Assembly (NCBI RefSeq): GCF_015674855.1
Contig: NZ_JADMLG010000002.1
Coordinates: forward strand, 372,001-436,000
From: Nocardia bovistercoris
GTDB taxonomy: Bacteria; Actinomycetota; Actinomycetes; Mycobacteriales; Mycobacteriaceae
Length of the DNA: 64,000 nt
Direction of reading: 5' to 3'
Positions within the stretch are counted from its first letter, which is position 1, and each line of letters begins with the position of its first letter. This document shows positions 1 through 8,813 of this stretch, in pieces. The translations under genes were made by a program, and so were the position numbers. The notes under the pieces were generated by a model. That model had not been told where the DNA came from, ran no database searches, and saw only the letters and a program-made list of their open reading frames with translations.

Positions 1-492
1 GACGTGCACCTGTCGATCTTCCTGCACGGCATCCGCTTCGATTTCATCGCCTGCGACACCGCCGCCCGCGCCTTCGTCCGCGACCACAACCGCCGCAGCC
101 ACGTCGACGCGGCATCGATCGAACCGCTCGCGGCGGGCGCGACGCACCCGCGCCTCCCCAACGAACGGCTCTACCTCGACCCGCCACCCGATTACCACAC
201 CACCCGACTCGACGGCGCGGAAGCCCGCTGGTTCGCCCGCGAAGGCGTCGTCCGCGTGGTCTCGGTCACCGACGCGTCCGGATACACCGTGCCCCTGCAC
301 GGTTTCGACCTCGGCGCCTGCATAGACCACATGCCCCGCAAACTGTGGCACCTCGTGCGCCGCCGCCACGAGGCCATCGAAGACGAAATGCGAGGACGGC
401 TGGTGTCGAGCGTGGAAACGCTGTTCGAGGAACTCATTCGCCGCACCCCCGTCCGCACCGACCGCAGGCCAACGGCCGTGGTCAGCGTGTGA
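1..492 (+). CDS. Hypothetical protein, 5'-truncated by window edge
   Basis: The frame is open from the first base, and the first possible start (GTG at 4) falls inside sequence that already reads like protein, so this is probably the C-terminal part of a longer gene. About 162 residues are visible. They are soluble, rich in Arg and His, and end in a helical segment. I see no signal peptide, membrane segment or catalytic motif that I recognise. The stop at 490-492 overlaps a GTG at 489 that opens the frame of the next gene, so the two may be coupled. Function unknown. Confidence 0.55.
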   Translation, partial: DVHLSIFLHGIRFDFIACDTAARAFVRDHNRRSHVDAASIEPLAAGATHPRLPNERLYLDPPPDYHTTRLDGAEARWFAREGVVRVVSVTDASGYTVPLHGFDLGACIDHMPRKLWHLVRRRHEAIEDEMRGRLVSSVETLFEELIRRTPVRTDRRPTAVVSV

Positions 493-683
493 GTACGAGC
501 ACATCCCGCGCCGAGCCCAGGCACCCTGCCGCGCACAGGCACCGGTCGGGCGATCGAGCGGCCGCCGATGGAACGACAGCCACGCGAATCCACACAGGTC
601 ACGGCTCCGTCGGAGACCAAGCCCCTACCCTGAGCACGTCGAACCGGTACAGCCGGCACGTGAGACGGAACGGGGTAACGACA

Positions 684-1211
684 ATGGGCGACGGCGAACA
701 ACTGAACCTGGACTTCCACGTAGAGCAGACCGCATGGGGTAAATGGGTCGATCCCGAACGCCGCGCCGCACAGGTCGGCAAGTTCATGGAATACGCGGGA
801 CTGCCGAAGCTTCCGGCGCGACCATGGCCGGAAGGCTCACCCGAGGTCGAACGGATAGACCCGCTCGTCGCCGCACTGTTCCCCGACTTGGCCACCGCCA
901 TGGCGCCCGAGAACACCGACCTGGCCGACATGTTCATCTGCTTCATGGGCGAATGCTTCATAAAATACGCGGGCGCGCGATGGTTCGACGAGGAATGGTT
1001 CGGCCGCGAATATTCCTTCTACGATGACGTGAATCCGGCCCTGTTGTTCGATAACCACGACGAAGATATCAGAACCGCATGGCGATTCATGGACAACATG
1101 ATCGGATATCACCCGGGAGACCATAACGGAATGTTCTCCTATTTTGTTGCCGCACTGCATGAATACCAGGGCTATTACCACGACAAGCATCGCGAGGATG
1201 CCTCGACATAG
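684..1211 (+). CDS. Hypothetical protein (175 aa)
   Basis: I do not recognise this family. The protein is soluble, acidic and rich in aromatic residues (many Trp, Tyr, Phe), with repeated Asp and His in its last 70 residues. I chose ATG 684 because the homologous-looking part begins there and a GGGGT stretch lies upstream. The same frame is open back to a GTG at 489 that overlaps the previous stop, but those 65 residues look disordered. The 3' half is visibly less GC-rich than its neighbours, which hints at acquired DNA. Its place just upstream of a nuclease-like gene would suit a small partner or immunity protein, but that is only inference. Confidence 0.6.
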   Translation: MGDGEQLNLDFHVEQTAWGKWVDPERRAAQVGKFMEYAGLPKLPARPWPEGSPEVERIDPLVAALFPDLATAMAPENTDLADMFICFMGECFIKYAGARWFDEEWFGREYSFYDDVNPALLFDNHDEDIRTAWRFMDNMIGYHPGDHNGMFSYFVAALHEYQGYYHDKHREDAST

Positions 1212-1235
1212 CCCTCCACAGCGCTAGGGGGGTAC

Positions 1236-2696
1236 GTGCCGGATGGCTACGACAAAGACCGTCAAAACGTTGACAACAACACGCGCGGAGAGATATTCGA
1301 GAACGGAACGCGAATGTTCTTTCGCGATACCGAAAACGGATACTTCAAGGACAACCGGATCTTCAAAGCTGGTCCTGACCGCATAAGATTCGATAAAGTG
1401 CGGGAGTCCGGCGGCCTCGTCTTCACGATCGAAGAGAAATCCGGCAGGCTCGGCGGGGAAAAGGACGAGACCCAGCTCAAGGTTGCGCGTATCCTCCTGG
1501 ATAAGGGGGAAATCCATCACCATTCCTTGCGGACTGTCGATGGCGAGACCATCTCGGACAGCACTCGCAAGTTGATCGTTGATCTAGAGCGGGATTTCCC
1601 CGGCGGGTTCACGCACCAGGTGATTTCTCGAGAAGATGCTCGCGAAATATGGGCGCTCGGCAGGCAACTGGAAAAGGGGCAACAACTCGAACTCGACGGT
1701 GTGCGTGAGAAAGCTCGTCAACACAAGATCCAGCAACGAGCGCAGATCAGAGAACAGACCGAAGGCATTGTTCGAGAGGAATACCGGGAGACCGGGGTTC
1801 CCGTCGACCGATCGCGGCCCGCGAACGCGGACAACGGCCGTCAACCGGTCGACATGCGACGGCTCGAGGAGAACCTGCTGGAGGCCGAGTACCTCGAGGG
1901 CAGGCAACAAGCCCTCCGCGACGCCATTGCCGCGCGAACCAGGGAGATCACGGAGGCCCGCGACGCAGGGAGCGTCGTCGAAGTCGAATACCTGCGCGAT
2001 ACGCACACCCGACTAGCCGAAGAGCTCGAAACCTTGCGCGGTCTGGACCGGGCCATCGCCCACGACTACCACCTTGCACTCGGTTTCAGCGTCGAGGATT
2101 CCGCGCTCGTGGTGGGTTACGAACAACCCGCGCGTGAGGCGGCCCGCGCCGATCTGGTGGTCGGGCTCGAGGTCATCGGGACCGAGGTCCGCCGTCAAGA
2201 TTGGACACACGAACTCGGTCCACACAACGACCGCCTCGCCGAACTCACTCGGCAACGTGTCCAGGACATCACCGAACGCATCGCGGGTCCGCGTAAACGC
2301 GAATCGGCGATCGACAACGCCCGCGCGGGCGCGGAGAAGCTACGTCTCGATCCTCTCGACGCGACCGAACGGAATCTGGATATCGAGAAGTTCCGTGCCG
2401 TGCGGGAGGGCCGGAATCTCGGCTACGACCCCGACACGCGCACTTACACCTTTCATCGCGAAGGCTCCGACCCGGTGCAGGTCGCGCACGACGATCGAGA
2501 GCGGCGCATGGGTGAAGACGCTCGCGGAATCGAGGCCGGGATGGACCTGAATGCGATCGAGGTCGCGCACCTGGTCGCACTCGGCCACGCTCACGCTGTC
2601 GAGGAAGCAGTACGGGCCCGACTCCGAGATGCCCCGCAAGCACACGGATTGGGGCATGAGCGAGGCGTCGGGCGTGGACTGGATCGGGACCGGTGA
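1236..2696 (+). CDS. PD-(D/E)xK nuclease-like N-terminus with long helical region, function unknown
   Basis: This 486-residue protein starts at GTG 1236, eight bases or so after a G-rich ribosome site (AGGGGGG). Residues 45-85 show an Asp (D53), then about a dozen residues later the motif IEEKSG (E66-E67-K68), then a Gln (Q79). This spacing matches the D...ExK...Q core of restriction-endonuclease-fold nucleases, including toxin nucleases. From about residue 130 onward the protein is highly charged and helical, probably coiled coil (rich in Arg, Glu, Gln). No signal peptide or membrane segment is seen. It lies 24 bases after the preceding gene and is probably co-transcribed. The start of the gene has lower GC than the rest. 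The nuclease role is inference from the motif only. Confidence 0.65.
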   Translation: MPDGYDKDRQNVDNNTRGEIFENGTRMFFRDTENGYFKDNRIFKAGPDRIRFDKVRESGGLVFTIEEKSGRLGGEKDETQLKVARILLDKGEIHHHSLRTVDGETISDSTRKLIVDLERDFPGGFTHQVISREDAREIWALGRQLEKGQQLELDGVREKARQHKIQQRAQIREQTEGIVREEYRETGVPVDRSRPANADNGRQPVDMRRLEENLLEAEYLEGRQQALRDAIAARTREITEARDAGSVVEVEYLRDTHTRLAEELETLRGLDRAIAHDYHLALGFSVEDSALVVGYEQPAREAARADLVVGLEVIGTEVRRQDWTHELGPHNDRLAELTRQRVQDITERIAGPRKRESAIDNARAGAEKLRLDPLDATERNLDIEKFRAVREGRNLGYDPDTRTYTFHREGSDPVQVAHDDRERRMGEDARGIEAGMDLNAIEVAHLVALGHAHAVEEAVRARLRDAPQAHGLGHERGVGRGLDRDR

Positions 2697-2727
2697 GACC
2701 GCCCGCGAGCGGATCCGGAACTGTGCC

Positions 2728-2765
2728 GCCGACGCCGAGCGCGAAGCCGTCCGCTCGGTGTCGGC
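2728..2765. terminator. Hairpin between convergent genes
   Basis: Two 14-base arms (2728-2741 and 2752-2765) pair with one G-T mismatch around a 10-base loop. The hairpin sits between the plus-strand gene ending at 2696 and the minus-strand gene ending at 2772, so it could stop transcription from both sides. There is no U tract, which is common in actinomycetes. Confidence 0.5.
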
Positions 2766-2771
2766 GGGGGA

Positions 2772-3680
2772 TCAACTCTGGGCCAACTGGGACAGGAACT
2801 TTCGGGTACGGGTGTCGCCGCGCATGTAGACGATGGCGCCGAACTCGGTGGCGCCCGCGGCTTCCACGTCGGCGAGGCGGGCCGCGACTTCTTCTTCGGT
2901 GCCGATGATCGCGAGGTCGGCGGCGCCCTCGGCGCCTTCGCGGTCCATCATGGCGCGGTAGGAGGGCAGGGTGTTGTACATGGCGAAGTTCTCGGCGGCC
3001 TGCGCGCGGGCCGGTTCGGGGTCGTCGGTGATGCAGACGGGGAGGTTGCAGATGATGCGGGGGGCGGGGGCGCCCGCCGCTCGGGCGGCCTCGTTGATGA
3101 CGGGCGCGATGTGCGAGGCGATCGTCTTCGCGCCGGTCATCCACAGGATGGTGCCCGCGGTGTGCTGCCCGGCGAGTTTCAGCATCTGCGGGCCGAGCGC
3201 AGCGAGCAGGATCGGGATGGGGCCTTCGCCGGGGGTGCTCAACGCGATGTTGGCACGCATGGTCTCACCGGTGAACGACACCGGCTGCCGTTCCAGCAGC
3301 GGGCCGAGGATCGCGAGGTATTCGCGCATGTGTCGCACGGGGCGATCGAAGTCGAGGCCGAACATGTTCTCGATCACGACCTGGTGGGACAGGCCGATTC
3401 CGAGGGTGAACCGGCCATCGCCGATGGCGAGCGCGGTGGTGCGCGCCTGCTGGGCGAGCGCGGCGGGATGACGCGGGTAGGTGGGCACGACGGCGGTGCC
3501 GAGTTCGATGCCGGGGACGCGGCTGCCCGCCACCGCGAGCGCGGTCATCGCGTCGAAACCGAAGATATTGGGCAGCCATGCCGAGGCGAAGCCGTCGTCG
3601 GCCGCTTGGCGTATCTCGTCGGTGAGTCGGTCGAGTGCCTGCGGTCCACGACCTTCGTTGAGCGTAATGCCGATGCGCAT
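2772..3680 (-). CDS. LLM-class F420-dependent oxidoreductase
   Basis: A 302-residue luciferase-like flavin/F420 enzyme. The N-terminus MRIGITLNEG, the segment GTAVVPTYPRHP and the motif RFTLGIGLSHQ are typical of the actinobacterial F420-dependent branch of the luciferase-like TIM-barrel superfamily, which moves hydride between F420H2 and diverse small substrates in the cytosol. The start ATG at 3680 is preceded by GAGGAG at good spacing. The gene follows an FAD-dependent oxidoreductase by 87 bases on the same strand and may share its transcript. The substrate cannot be read from the sequence. Confidence 0.9.
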   Translation of the reverse strand: MRIGITLNEGRGPQALDRLTDEIRQAADDGFASAWLPNIFGFDAMTALAVAGSRVPGIELGTAVVPTYPRHPAALAQQARTTALAIGDGRFTLGIGLSHQVVIENMFGLDFDRPVRHMREYLAILGPLLERQPVSFTGETMRANIALSTPGEGPIPILLAALGPQMLKLAGQHTAGTILWMTGAKTIASHIAPVINEAARAAGAPAPRIICNLPVCITDDPEPARAQAAENFAMYNTLPSYRAMMDREGAEGAADLAIIGTEEEVAARLADVEAAGATEFGAIVYMRGDTRTRKFLSQLAQS

Positions 3681-3767
3681 TCGATTCTCCTCTCGCTCGG
3701 GTTCGAGCCTATGCCATACACGTGTCCAGGATTTGTGTGGTTCGGTAGCGCCCGTGCGGCGGCGGGT

Positions 3768-5225
3768 TCACGATCGGGTGGTGAGCAGGTCCAGCGGGTC
3801 GGTGTCGATGCCGAAGCGGTCGCGCAGGGCGTGGCGCACGGCGTGCACACCGTTCATACCGTGCACGCCGGGGCCCGGCGGGGTCGCCGATGAGCACAGG
3901 TAGACGCCGGGAAGTGGGGTGGCGTAGGGGTTCCAGCGTGGGGCGGGACGGAACAGGAACTGGCGCAGGGTCATCGCGCCTGCGGAGATGTCGCCGCCGA
4001 TGTAATTGGCGTTGTGGAAAGGCATTTCGGCGGCGGTGCGGACGTGGTGGGCGAGGATCAGGTCGCGGAATCCAGGGGCGAAGCGTTCCACCTGGGCGAT
4101 GACCGTCGCGCTGACGTCTCGCGAAGAGCCCTGCGGGACATGGGCGTAGGTGTAGAAGGTGTGTTTGCCCTCGGGTGCGCGCGTGGCGTCGACCACGCCG
4201 GGCTGGATCGCGAGCACATAGGGCAGGTCGACGTGGCGCCCCGCGGCGACGGCGCGTTCGGCGGTCATGGCCTCGGCACGGTCGCCGATCAGGTGCATGG
4301 TGCCCGCTCGCGCGCAGTCCTCGACCTTCCACGGCACCGGGCCGGACAGTGCGAAATCCACCTTGCACGCCGCACCCCCGTACCGGAACTTCCGCAGCCG
4401 GTCGGCGTAGCGGTGCGGTAGCCGATGCCCGCCGACGCGCAGCAGTTCGGCGGGGGCCAAGTCCAGCAGAACGGCGCGCGCGCCTGCGAACTCGTCGATC
4501 GAATCCACTCGATGGCCGGGGAACACCCGACCGCCGAGGCGCACGATCTCGGCGACGAGCGCGTCCACGATGGCTTGGCTTCCGCCGCGCGGAAGCACCC
4601 AGCCGCCCGCGTGCGCGAGCGTGCTCAACAGCATGCCCGCACCCGCCGCCGGGATGGCGCGCGGCGGGGTGATCGCATGCGTCGCGACCCCGGCGAGCAG
4701 GGCGGGCGCGATATCGTCACGGAATCGCAGATTCCACAGCGGTGTCCCCTGTTCGAAGACGCGCAGCCCGAACCGCACCGCCGTCGGCAGGTCCGGCGGC
4801 AGCGCGCGCAGATCCGACATGGCGACCGCGACCACCGACTCCCAGTGCTCGACCAGCGGACCGAACAGCCCGCGCCACGCGCGCCCGTCGACCCCGAGCC
4901 CGTCGACCGTCCGGTCCAGGTCACGCCATGCCAGCCCGGCGCGGCCGCGGTCGAGCGGGTGCGCGTAGGAAACTTCGGGCGTCAGCAGTTCGACCCCGTG
5001 CGCGGCCAGGTCGAACGCGCGGAAGAACGGCGAAGCCAGCGCCATGGGGTGGGCGCCCGCGCAGATGTCGTGGTGGAAACCCGGCAGCGTCACCGCACCG
5101 GTTCGGCAGCCGCCTCCCACTGTCGTCTCGGCCTCGTACACCTGGACCGACAGCCCCGCCCGCGCGGCCACCACGGCCGCCGCCAACCCGTTCGGTCCGG
5201 ACCCGACGACAACGACATCCGCCAT
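3768..5225 (-). CDS. Phytoene desaturase-like NAD(P)/FAD-dependent oxidoreductase
   Basis: A 485-residue member of the COG1233 family. The N-terminus has a dinucleotide-binding fold (VVGSGPNGLAAAVVAARAG) followed by the ETTVGGGCR segment that contacts FAD, and the C-terminus ends in the usual FAD-closing region (LCSSATPPGPGVHGMNG). Family members desaturate or isomerise carotenoids, or act on other lipophilic polyenes and amines. No carotenoid synthase lies nearby, so the substrate is uncertain. It is upstream of the F420-dependent enzyme on the same strand. Confidence 0.88.
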   Translation of the reverse strand: MADVVVVGSGPNGLAAAVVAARAGLSVQVYEAETTVGGGCRTGAVTLPGFHHDICAGAHPMALASPFFRAFDLAAHGVELLTPEVSYAHPLDRGRAGLAWRDLDRTVDGLGVDGRAWRGLFGPLVEHWESVVAVAMSDLRALPPDLPTAVRFGLRVFEQGTPLWNLRFRDDIAPALLAGVATHAITPPRAIPAAGAGMLLSTLAHAGGWVLPRGGSQAIVDALVAEIVRLGGRVFPGHRVDSIDEFAGARAVLLDLAPAELLRVGGHRLPHRYADRLRKFRYGGAACKVDFALSGPVPWKVEDCARAGTMHLIGDRAEAMTAERAVAAGRHVDLPYVLAIQPGVVDATRAPEGKHTFYTYAHVPQGSSRDVSATVIAQVERFAPGFRDLILAHHVRTAAEMPFHNANYIGGDISAGAMTLRQFLFRPAPRWNPYATPLPGVYLCSSATPPGPGVHGMNGVHAVRHALRDRFGIDTDPLDLLTTRS

Positions 5226-5552
5226 TCCCCCACGCTACCGCCGCATACTTCGACTGCGGCCGCGCCGCCGCGTACAGGCAGGCCGACGACCAGGTGGGGT
5301 AGCGCGGCCGGTCACGACGAATGGCGCGCCATCGGCCTCCTGGACACCGAACGTCACGACCTGGTCGCCGCAGCCGACCGAGTTCGCCGGCTCGCGCCGT
5401 GAGTTGTCCCGCGTGTCATGGACCGAAGTCGGATGTCGGCCACGGCCGAGCCTCCCGAGGCACACGGCGACAACATCCGACGCGCCTGCTCGGGATCGAA
5501 CCACCGATAGCGACCCATGCCCGGTCCGGCGCGGTGGCGGGACCGGGCCGGA
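5226..5552. other. Intergenic stretch, 327 bases, nothing firm
   Basis: This gap between two minus-strand genes holds no tRNA, repeat or hairpin that I can defend. A short plus-strand reading frame ending at 5402 looks faintly protein-like at its C-terminus, but it is interrupted upstream and has no start with a ribosome site. It may be a gene remnant. Confidence 0.4.
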
Positions 5553-6632
5553 TCAGACGTCGGTGGAGAAGCGGATGCCGCCGTCGGGGATGACCACTCC
5601 GGGCCACACGCGGGCGCCGCGCAGGAGTTCGCAGCGGGCGCCGACGTGCGCGCCGTCGCCGATGACACCGTCGCGGACCAGGGCGCGGGGGCCGATGCGG
5701 GCGCCGAAACCGACGATGGAGCGTTCCACCGTGGCGCCCGCCTCGACCACGGCGCCGTCGAAGATGACCGCGCCGTCCAGCCGCGCGCCCGCGCCGATCT
5801 CAGCGCCGCGACCGATCACCGTGCCGCCGATGAGCAGCGCGCCGGGTGCGACGCCTGCTCCGGGATGAATCAGCGACTCGCCGCGCTGGCCGGGCAGCGC
5901 GGGCGAGGGGGCGATGCCGCGCACCAGGTCCGCCGAACCGCGCACGAAATCCTCCGGCGTGCCCATGTCGCGCCAGTAGGACATGTCGACGTGGCCTTGC
6001 ACGCGCGCGCCCTCGGCGAGCAGGGCGGGGAACACCTCGCGTTCCACCGAAACCGGGCGACCCGAAGGGATCTTCTCGATGTATTCGCGACGGAAGACGT
6101 AGCAGCCCGCGTTGATCTGGTCGGTCGGCGGGTCCTGGGTCTTCTCCAGGAAGGCGGTGACCCTGCCCTCTTCGTCGGTAGGCACGCAGCCGAAGGCCCT
6201 CGGATCGCTGACCCGCACCAGGTGCAGGGTCACGTCGGCCTTGGTCGACTCGTGGGTGTCGAGGATGGCGCCGAGGTCGGTGCCGCCGAGAACGTCGCCG
6301 TTGAAGACCATCACGGTGTCGGCCCGCAACTTGGGCAGCACGTTGCGGATGCCGCCGCCGGTGCCGAGCGGTTCCGGCTCGAACACGTACTCGAGTTCGA
6401 TGCCGAGGTCGGAGCCGTCGCCGAAGTGTTCCTCGAACACCTCGGCCTTGAACGAGGTGCCGAGCACGACGTGGGTGATGCCGGCTTCGGCGATGCGGGC
6501 GAGCAGGTGGGTGAGGAACGGCAGTCCGGCCGTCGGCAACATCGGCTTGGGGGCCGACAGTGTCAACGGACGCAGCCGTGTCCCCTGGCCGCCGACCAGA
6601 ATCACGGCGTCGGTGCCTGCATGTCCTGCCAT
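5553..6632 (-). CDS. manB: Mannose-1-phosphate guanylyltransferase (GDP-mannose pyrophosphorylase)
   Basis: A 359-residue nucleotidyltransferase. The N-terminal motif LVGGQGTRLRPLT is the pyrophosphorylase signature, and the C-terminal third carries left-handed beta-helix hexapeptide repeats (GAxIGAGA type). The enzyme makes GDP-mannose from GTP and mannose-1-phosphate for mannolipids, lipoarabinomannan and glycans. ATG 6632 was chosen because AGGGGC sits seven bases upstream; a GTG 18 bases earlier is possible. Order and orientation with wbbL and rmlD match M. tuberculosis Rv3264c-Rv3266c, where this gene is called manB or manC. Confidence 0.9.
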   Translation of the reverse strand: MAGHAGTDAVILVGGQGTRLRPLTLSAPKPMLPTAGLPFLTHLLARIAEAGITHVVLGTSFKAEVFEEHFGDGSDLGIELEYVFEPEPLGTGGGIRNVLPKLRADTVMVFNGDVLGGTDLGAILDTHESTKADVTLHLVRVSDPRAFGCVPTDEEGRVTAFLEKTQDPPTDQINAGCYVFRREYIEKIPSGRPVSVEREVFPALLAEGARVQGHVDMSYWRDMGTPEDFVRGSADLVRGIAPSPALPGQRGESLIHPGAGVAPGALLIGGTVIGRGAEIGAGARLDGAVIFDGAVVEAGATVERSIVGFGARIGPRALVRDGVIGDGAHVGARCELLRGARVWPGVVIPDGGIRFSTDV

Positions 6633-6679
6633 CGAGTTGCCCCTGTTCACAGTGGATCGTTCCCGCCGCGCGCGGCCGT

Positions 6680-7579
6680 TCAGCCGCGCGCCTGCTGTCG
6701 CAGCGCAGATCGAACCGCAATCCGGGAGCGAATCGCAAGTCCGGCCCGCAGCGCCAGCCGCAACGGGGCCTGCCACCAGTGCGGATGCCGGTCGGCCTGG
6801 AACCGGTACGCGCTCGCGTGATGGGCGGGCAACATGATTTCCGGATGTCTGCTGGCCGCGTGTCCCTTGGCGTGGGTCACCTCGGCGCTCGGCACGAACA
6901 CGTTGTGCCAGCCCGCCTTGCCCATGCGGTCGCCGAAGTCGACGTCCTCCATGTACATGAAGTAGCGCGAGTCGAAGCCGTCGATGGAGTCGAAGGCGCC
7001 GCGACGCACGAGCAGGCAGGAACCGGACAGCCAGCCGACGGTCCGCTCCGAGACCTGCTCGTTCTCCTGCCGGTAGCGCCTGGTCCACGGGTTGGCGGGC
7101 CAGACGGAGCCGAGGATCGCGTGACCGGCGCCGTCGAGCAGGCCGGGCACCGAGCGGGCCGACGGGTAGACGCTGCCGTCGGGTTCGAGCACCATCGGGC
7201 CGATGGCGCCCGCGCGCGGCCAGCGGGCGGCGGCCTCGAGCATCTGGTCGATGGAGTCGGTGCCCCAGCGGATGTCGGGGTTGGCGATGATCACGAATTC
7301 GATTTCCGGGTCGATCTCGGCGACCGCGCGGTTGATCGCGCCGCCGTAGCCGATATTGCCGCCGGTGCGCAGCAGCCGCACGTGCGAGTTGGCTTCGGCG
7401 ACCATTTCCGGGACGCCGTCGGTGGAGCCGTTGTCGGCCAGGATCACCTGTGGCTTCTCGGTGGTGGCGTGCGCCAGCGTGGTGACGAAGTGTTCCAGGT
7501 GTTCCCCCGGTGAGTAGGTCACCGTGACGACGGCAAGACCTGCGGATTGGTTGTCGGTTCGCTCGCTGCGCTCACTCAC
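6680..7579 (-). CDS. wbbL: Rhamnosyltransferase of the arabinogalactan linker
   Basis: A GT2-family glycosyltransferase of about 299 residues. It shows the GT-A fold start (VVTVTYSPGEHL), the ADNGSTDG nucleotide-binding motif, the NIGYGGAIN segment and the MYMEDVDF metal/catalytic region. In mycobacteria WbbL adds rhamnose from dTDP-rhamnose to decaprenyl-PP-GlcNAc, building the disaccharide that links arabinogalactan to peptidoglycan. It lies between rmlD, which makes the donor, and manB. The start is uncertain: GTG 7579 begins the common actinobacterial pattern VSERSER, while a GTG at 7606 is also in frame. Confidence 0.9.
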   Translation of the reverse strand: MSERSERTDNQSAGLAVVTVTYSPGEHLEHFVTTLAHATTEKPQVILADNGSTDGVPEMVAEANSHVRLLRTGGNIGYGGAINRAVAEIDPEIEFVIIANPDIRWGTDSIDQMLEAAARWPRAGAIGPMVLEPDGSVYPSARSVPGLLDGAGHAILGSVWPANPWTRRYRQENEQVSERTVGWLSGSCLLVRRGAFDSIDGFDSRYFMYMEDVDFGDRMGKAGWHNVFVPSAEVTHAKGHAASRHPEIMLPAHHASAYRFQADRHPHWWQAPLRLALRAGLAIRSRIAVRSALRQQARG

Positions 7580-7673
7580 GAGCGCCCAGCCTAGCGGGAC
7601 CGGCACGCTCGCGCGCCCGACGGTCGAGAACCCGTACGGATCGACGCGAAACCGCGCGGCGAATCCGGTCGGG

Positions 7674-8579
7674 TCACGCGAAATCGGTGCGGCCGGAAGG
7701 GATCGCGTCGACCGGACGCGTGGCGTGGCAACCCGCGAGCGACTCGTGCAGCGCCGCGCGCCAGTGCCGCAGCGGCGTCAGGCCTGCCGCTGTCCACGCG
7801 CGGTCCGACAGCACCGAGTACGCGGGTCGGCGCGCGGGGCGGGGGAAGGCCGCGGAGTTGGTGGGGCGCACGCGTCGGGGATCGGCCCCGATCTCCTCGA
7901 AGACCGCGCGGGCGACCTCGAACCACGTGGCCGCGCCGGTGTTGGTGGCGTGCAGCACGCGCGGGGTGTCGGGGCGTGCGGCGAGTTCGAGGAGCGCGGC
8001 GGCCAGGTCGACGACGTAGGTGGGTGAGCCGCGTTGGTCGTCGACCACGTCGACAATCTCGCGTTCGGCTTCCAACCTGCGCATGGTCGCGACGAAATCG
8101 GCGCCGACGCCCCGGTAGACCCAGGCCGTGCGCACCACGCGGGCGGTAGGCGCGAGGTCGAGCACCGCGCGTTCGCCTTCGAGTTTGGAGCGGCCGTAGA
8201 CGCCGGTGGGTCCGGTTGGCGCGTCGGTTTCGTAGGGCGTGTCGCCGGTGCCGGGGAAGACGTAGTCGGTGGATACCTGGATCAGGTTCGCGCCGACCTC
8301 CGCGCAGGCAGCGGCCAGAATGGCGGCGCCGGTCGCGTTGACGGCGAATGCGGCGTCGGGTTCGGATTCGGCGCGGTCGACGGCGGTGTTGGCGGCGCAG
8401 TTGAGTACCGTGTCACCCGCCGCGAGGACCGCGCGCACGGCGTCGGCGTCGGTGATGTCGAGTTCGGCGCGGGTGTATCCGAGTGCGGCGGGCGCGCGGC
8501 GCAGCAGTTCCGCGCCGAGCTGCCCGCCCGCTCCGGTGACGACGAGACGGGCTTCCGACGGCGGTATCGCGGCAGGCAC
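7674..8579 (-). CDS. rmlD: dTDP-4-dehydrorhamnose reductase
   Basis: A 301-residue short-chain dehydrogenase of the extended type. It has TGAGGQLG for NADPH binding, DTVLNCAANTAVDRAE, the STDYVF segment and the YGRSKLEGE Tyr/Lys catalytic pair, all typical of RmlD. It performs the last step of dTDP-L-rhamnose synthesis, supplying the donor for WbbL next door. It starts at GTG 8579. It is the first gene of the minus-strand run rmlD-wbbL-manB and faces the LCP gene across a 234-base divergent promoter region. Confidence 0.92.
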   Translation of the reverse strand: MPAAIPPSEARLVVTGAGGQLGAELLRRAPAALGYTRAELDITDADAVRAVLAAGDTVLNCAANTAVDRAESEPDAAFAVNATGAAILAAACAEVGANLIQVSTDYVFPGTGDTPYETDAPTGPTGVYGRSKLEGERAVLDLAPTARVVRTAWVYRGVGADFVATMRRLEAEREIVDVVDDQRGSPTYVVDLAAALLELAARPDTPRVLHATNTGAATWFEVARAVFEEIGADPRRVRPTNSAAFPRPARRPAYSVLSDRAWTAAGLTPLRHWRAALHESLAGCHATRPVDAIPSGRTDFA

Positions 8580-8625
8580 GGGCGCAAGTCTGGCACGCCG
8601 CGCGTGCCGAGGTTGCCCGGCATCG

Positions 8626-8644
8626 GGTTAACCATTGGTTAGCC
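8626..8644. promoter_or_regulatory. Inverted repeat in the rmlD/LCP divergent promoter region
   Basis: Two 9-base arms (8626-8634 and 8636-8644) flank one central base, with one mismatch; each arm contains a GGTTA(A/G)CC box. It lies between rmlD and the LCP gene, where a shared operator would be expected. A related GGTTAACC box occurs at 31460 upstream of the PAP2 gene. The binding protein is unknown. Confidence 0.4.
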
Positions 8645-8813
8645 TATGGGGACTCTCGGCCGCCGCGCGCGGACGAGTCACGGGGACAGCGGGTCGCTCG
8701 GACGGGAATTCTGGTCGCGCCGACAACGCCGCGCACGGGTGGCGCCGCGAACTACCTGAGCCGGACCATGGATTCGGGCGCGGGATCCGGGCACGCGGGA
8801 TCCGGAAACGCGC

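Noticed and set aside
5226..5552. Possible tRNA or gene remnant
   Set aside because: No cloverleaf with a T-loop consensus could be drawn, and the protein-like stretch is too short and interrupted to call.
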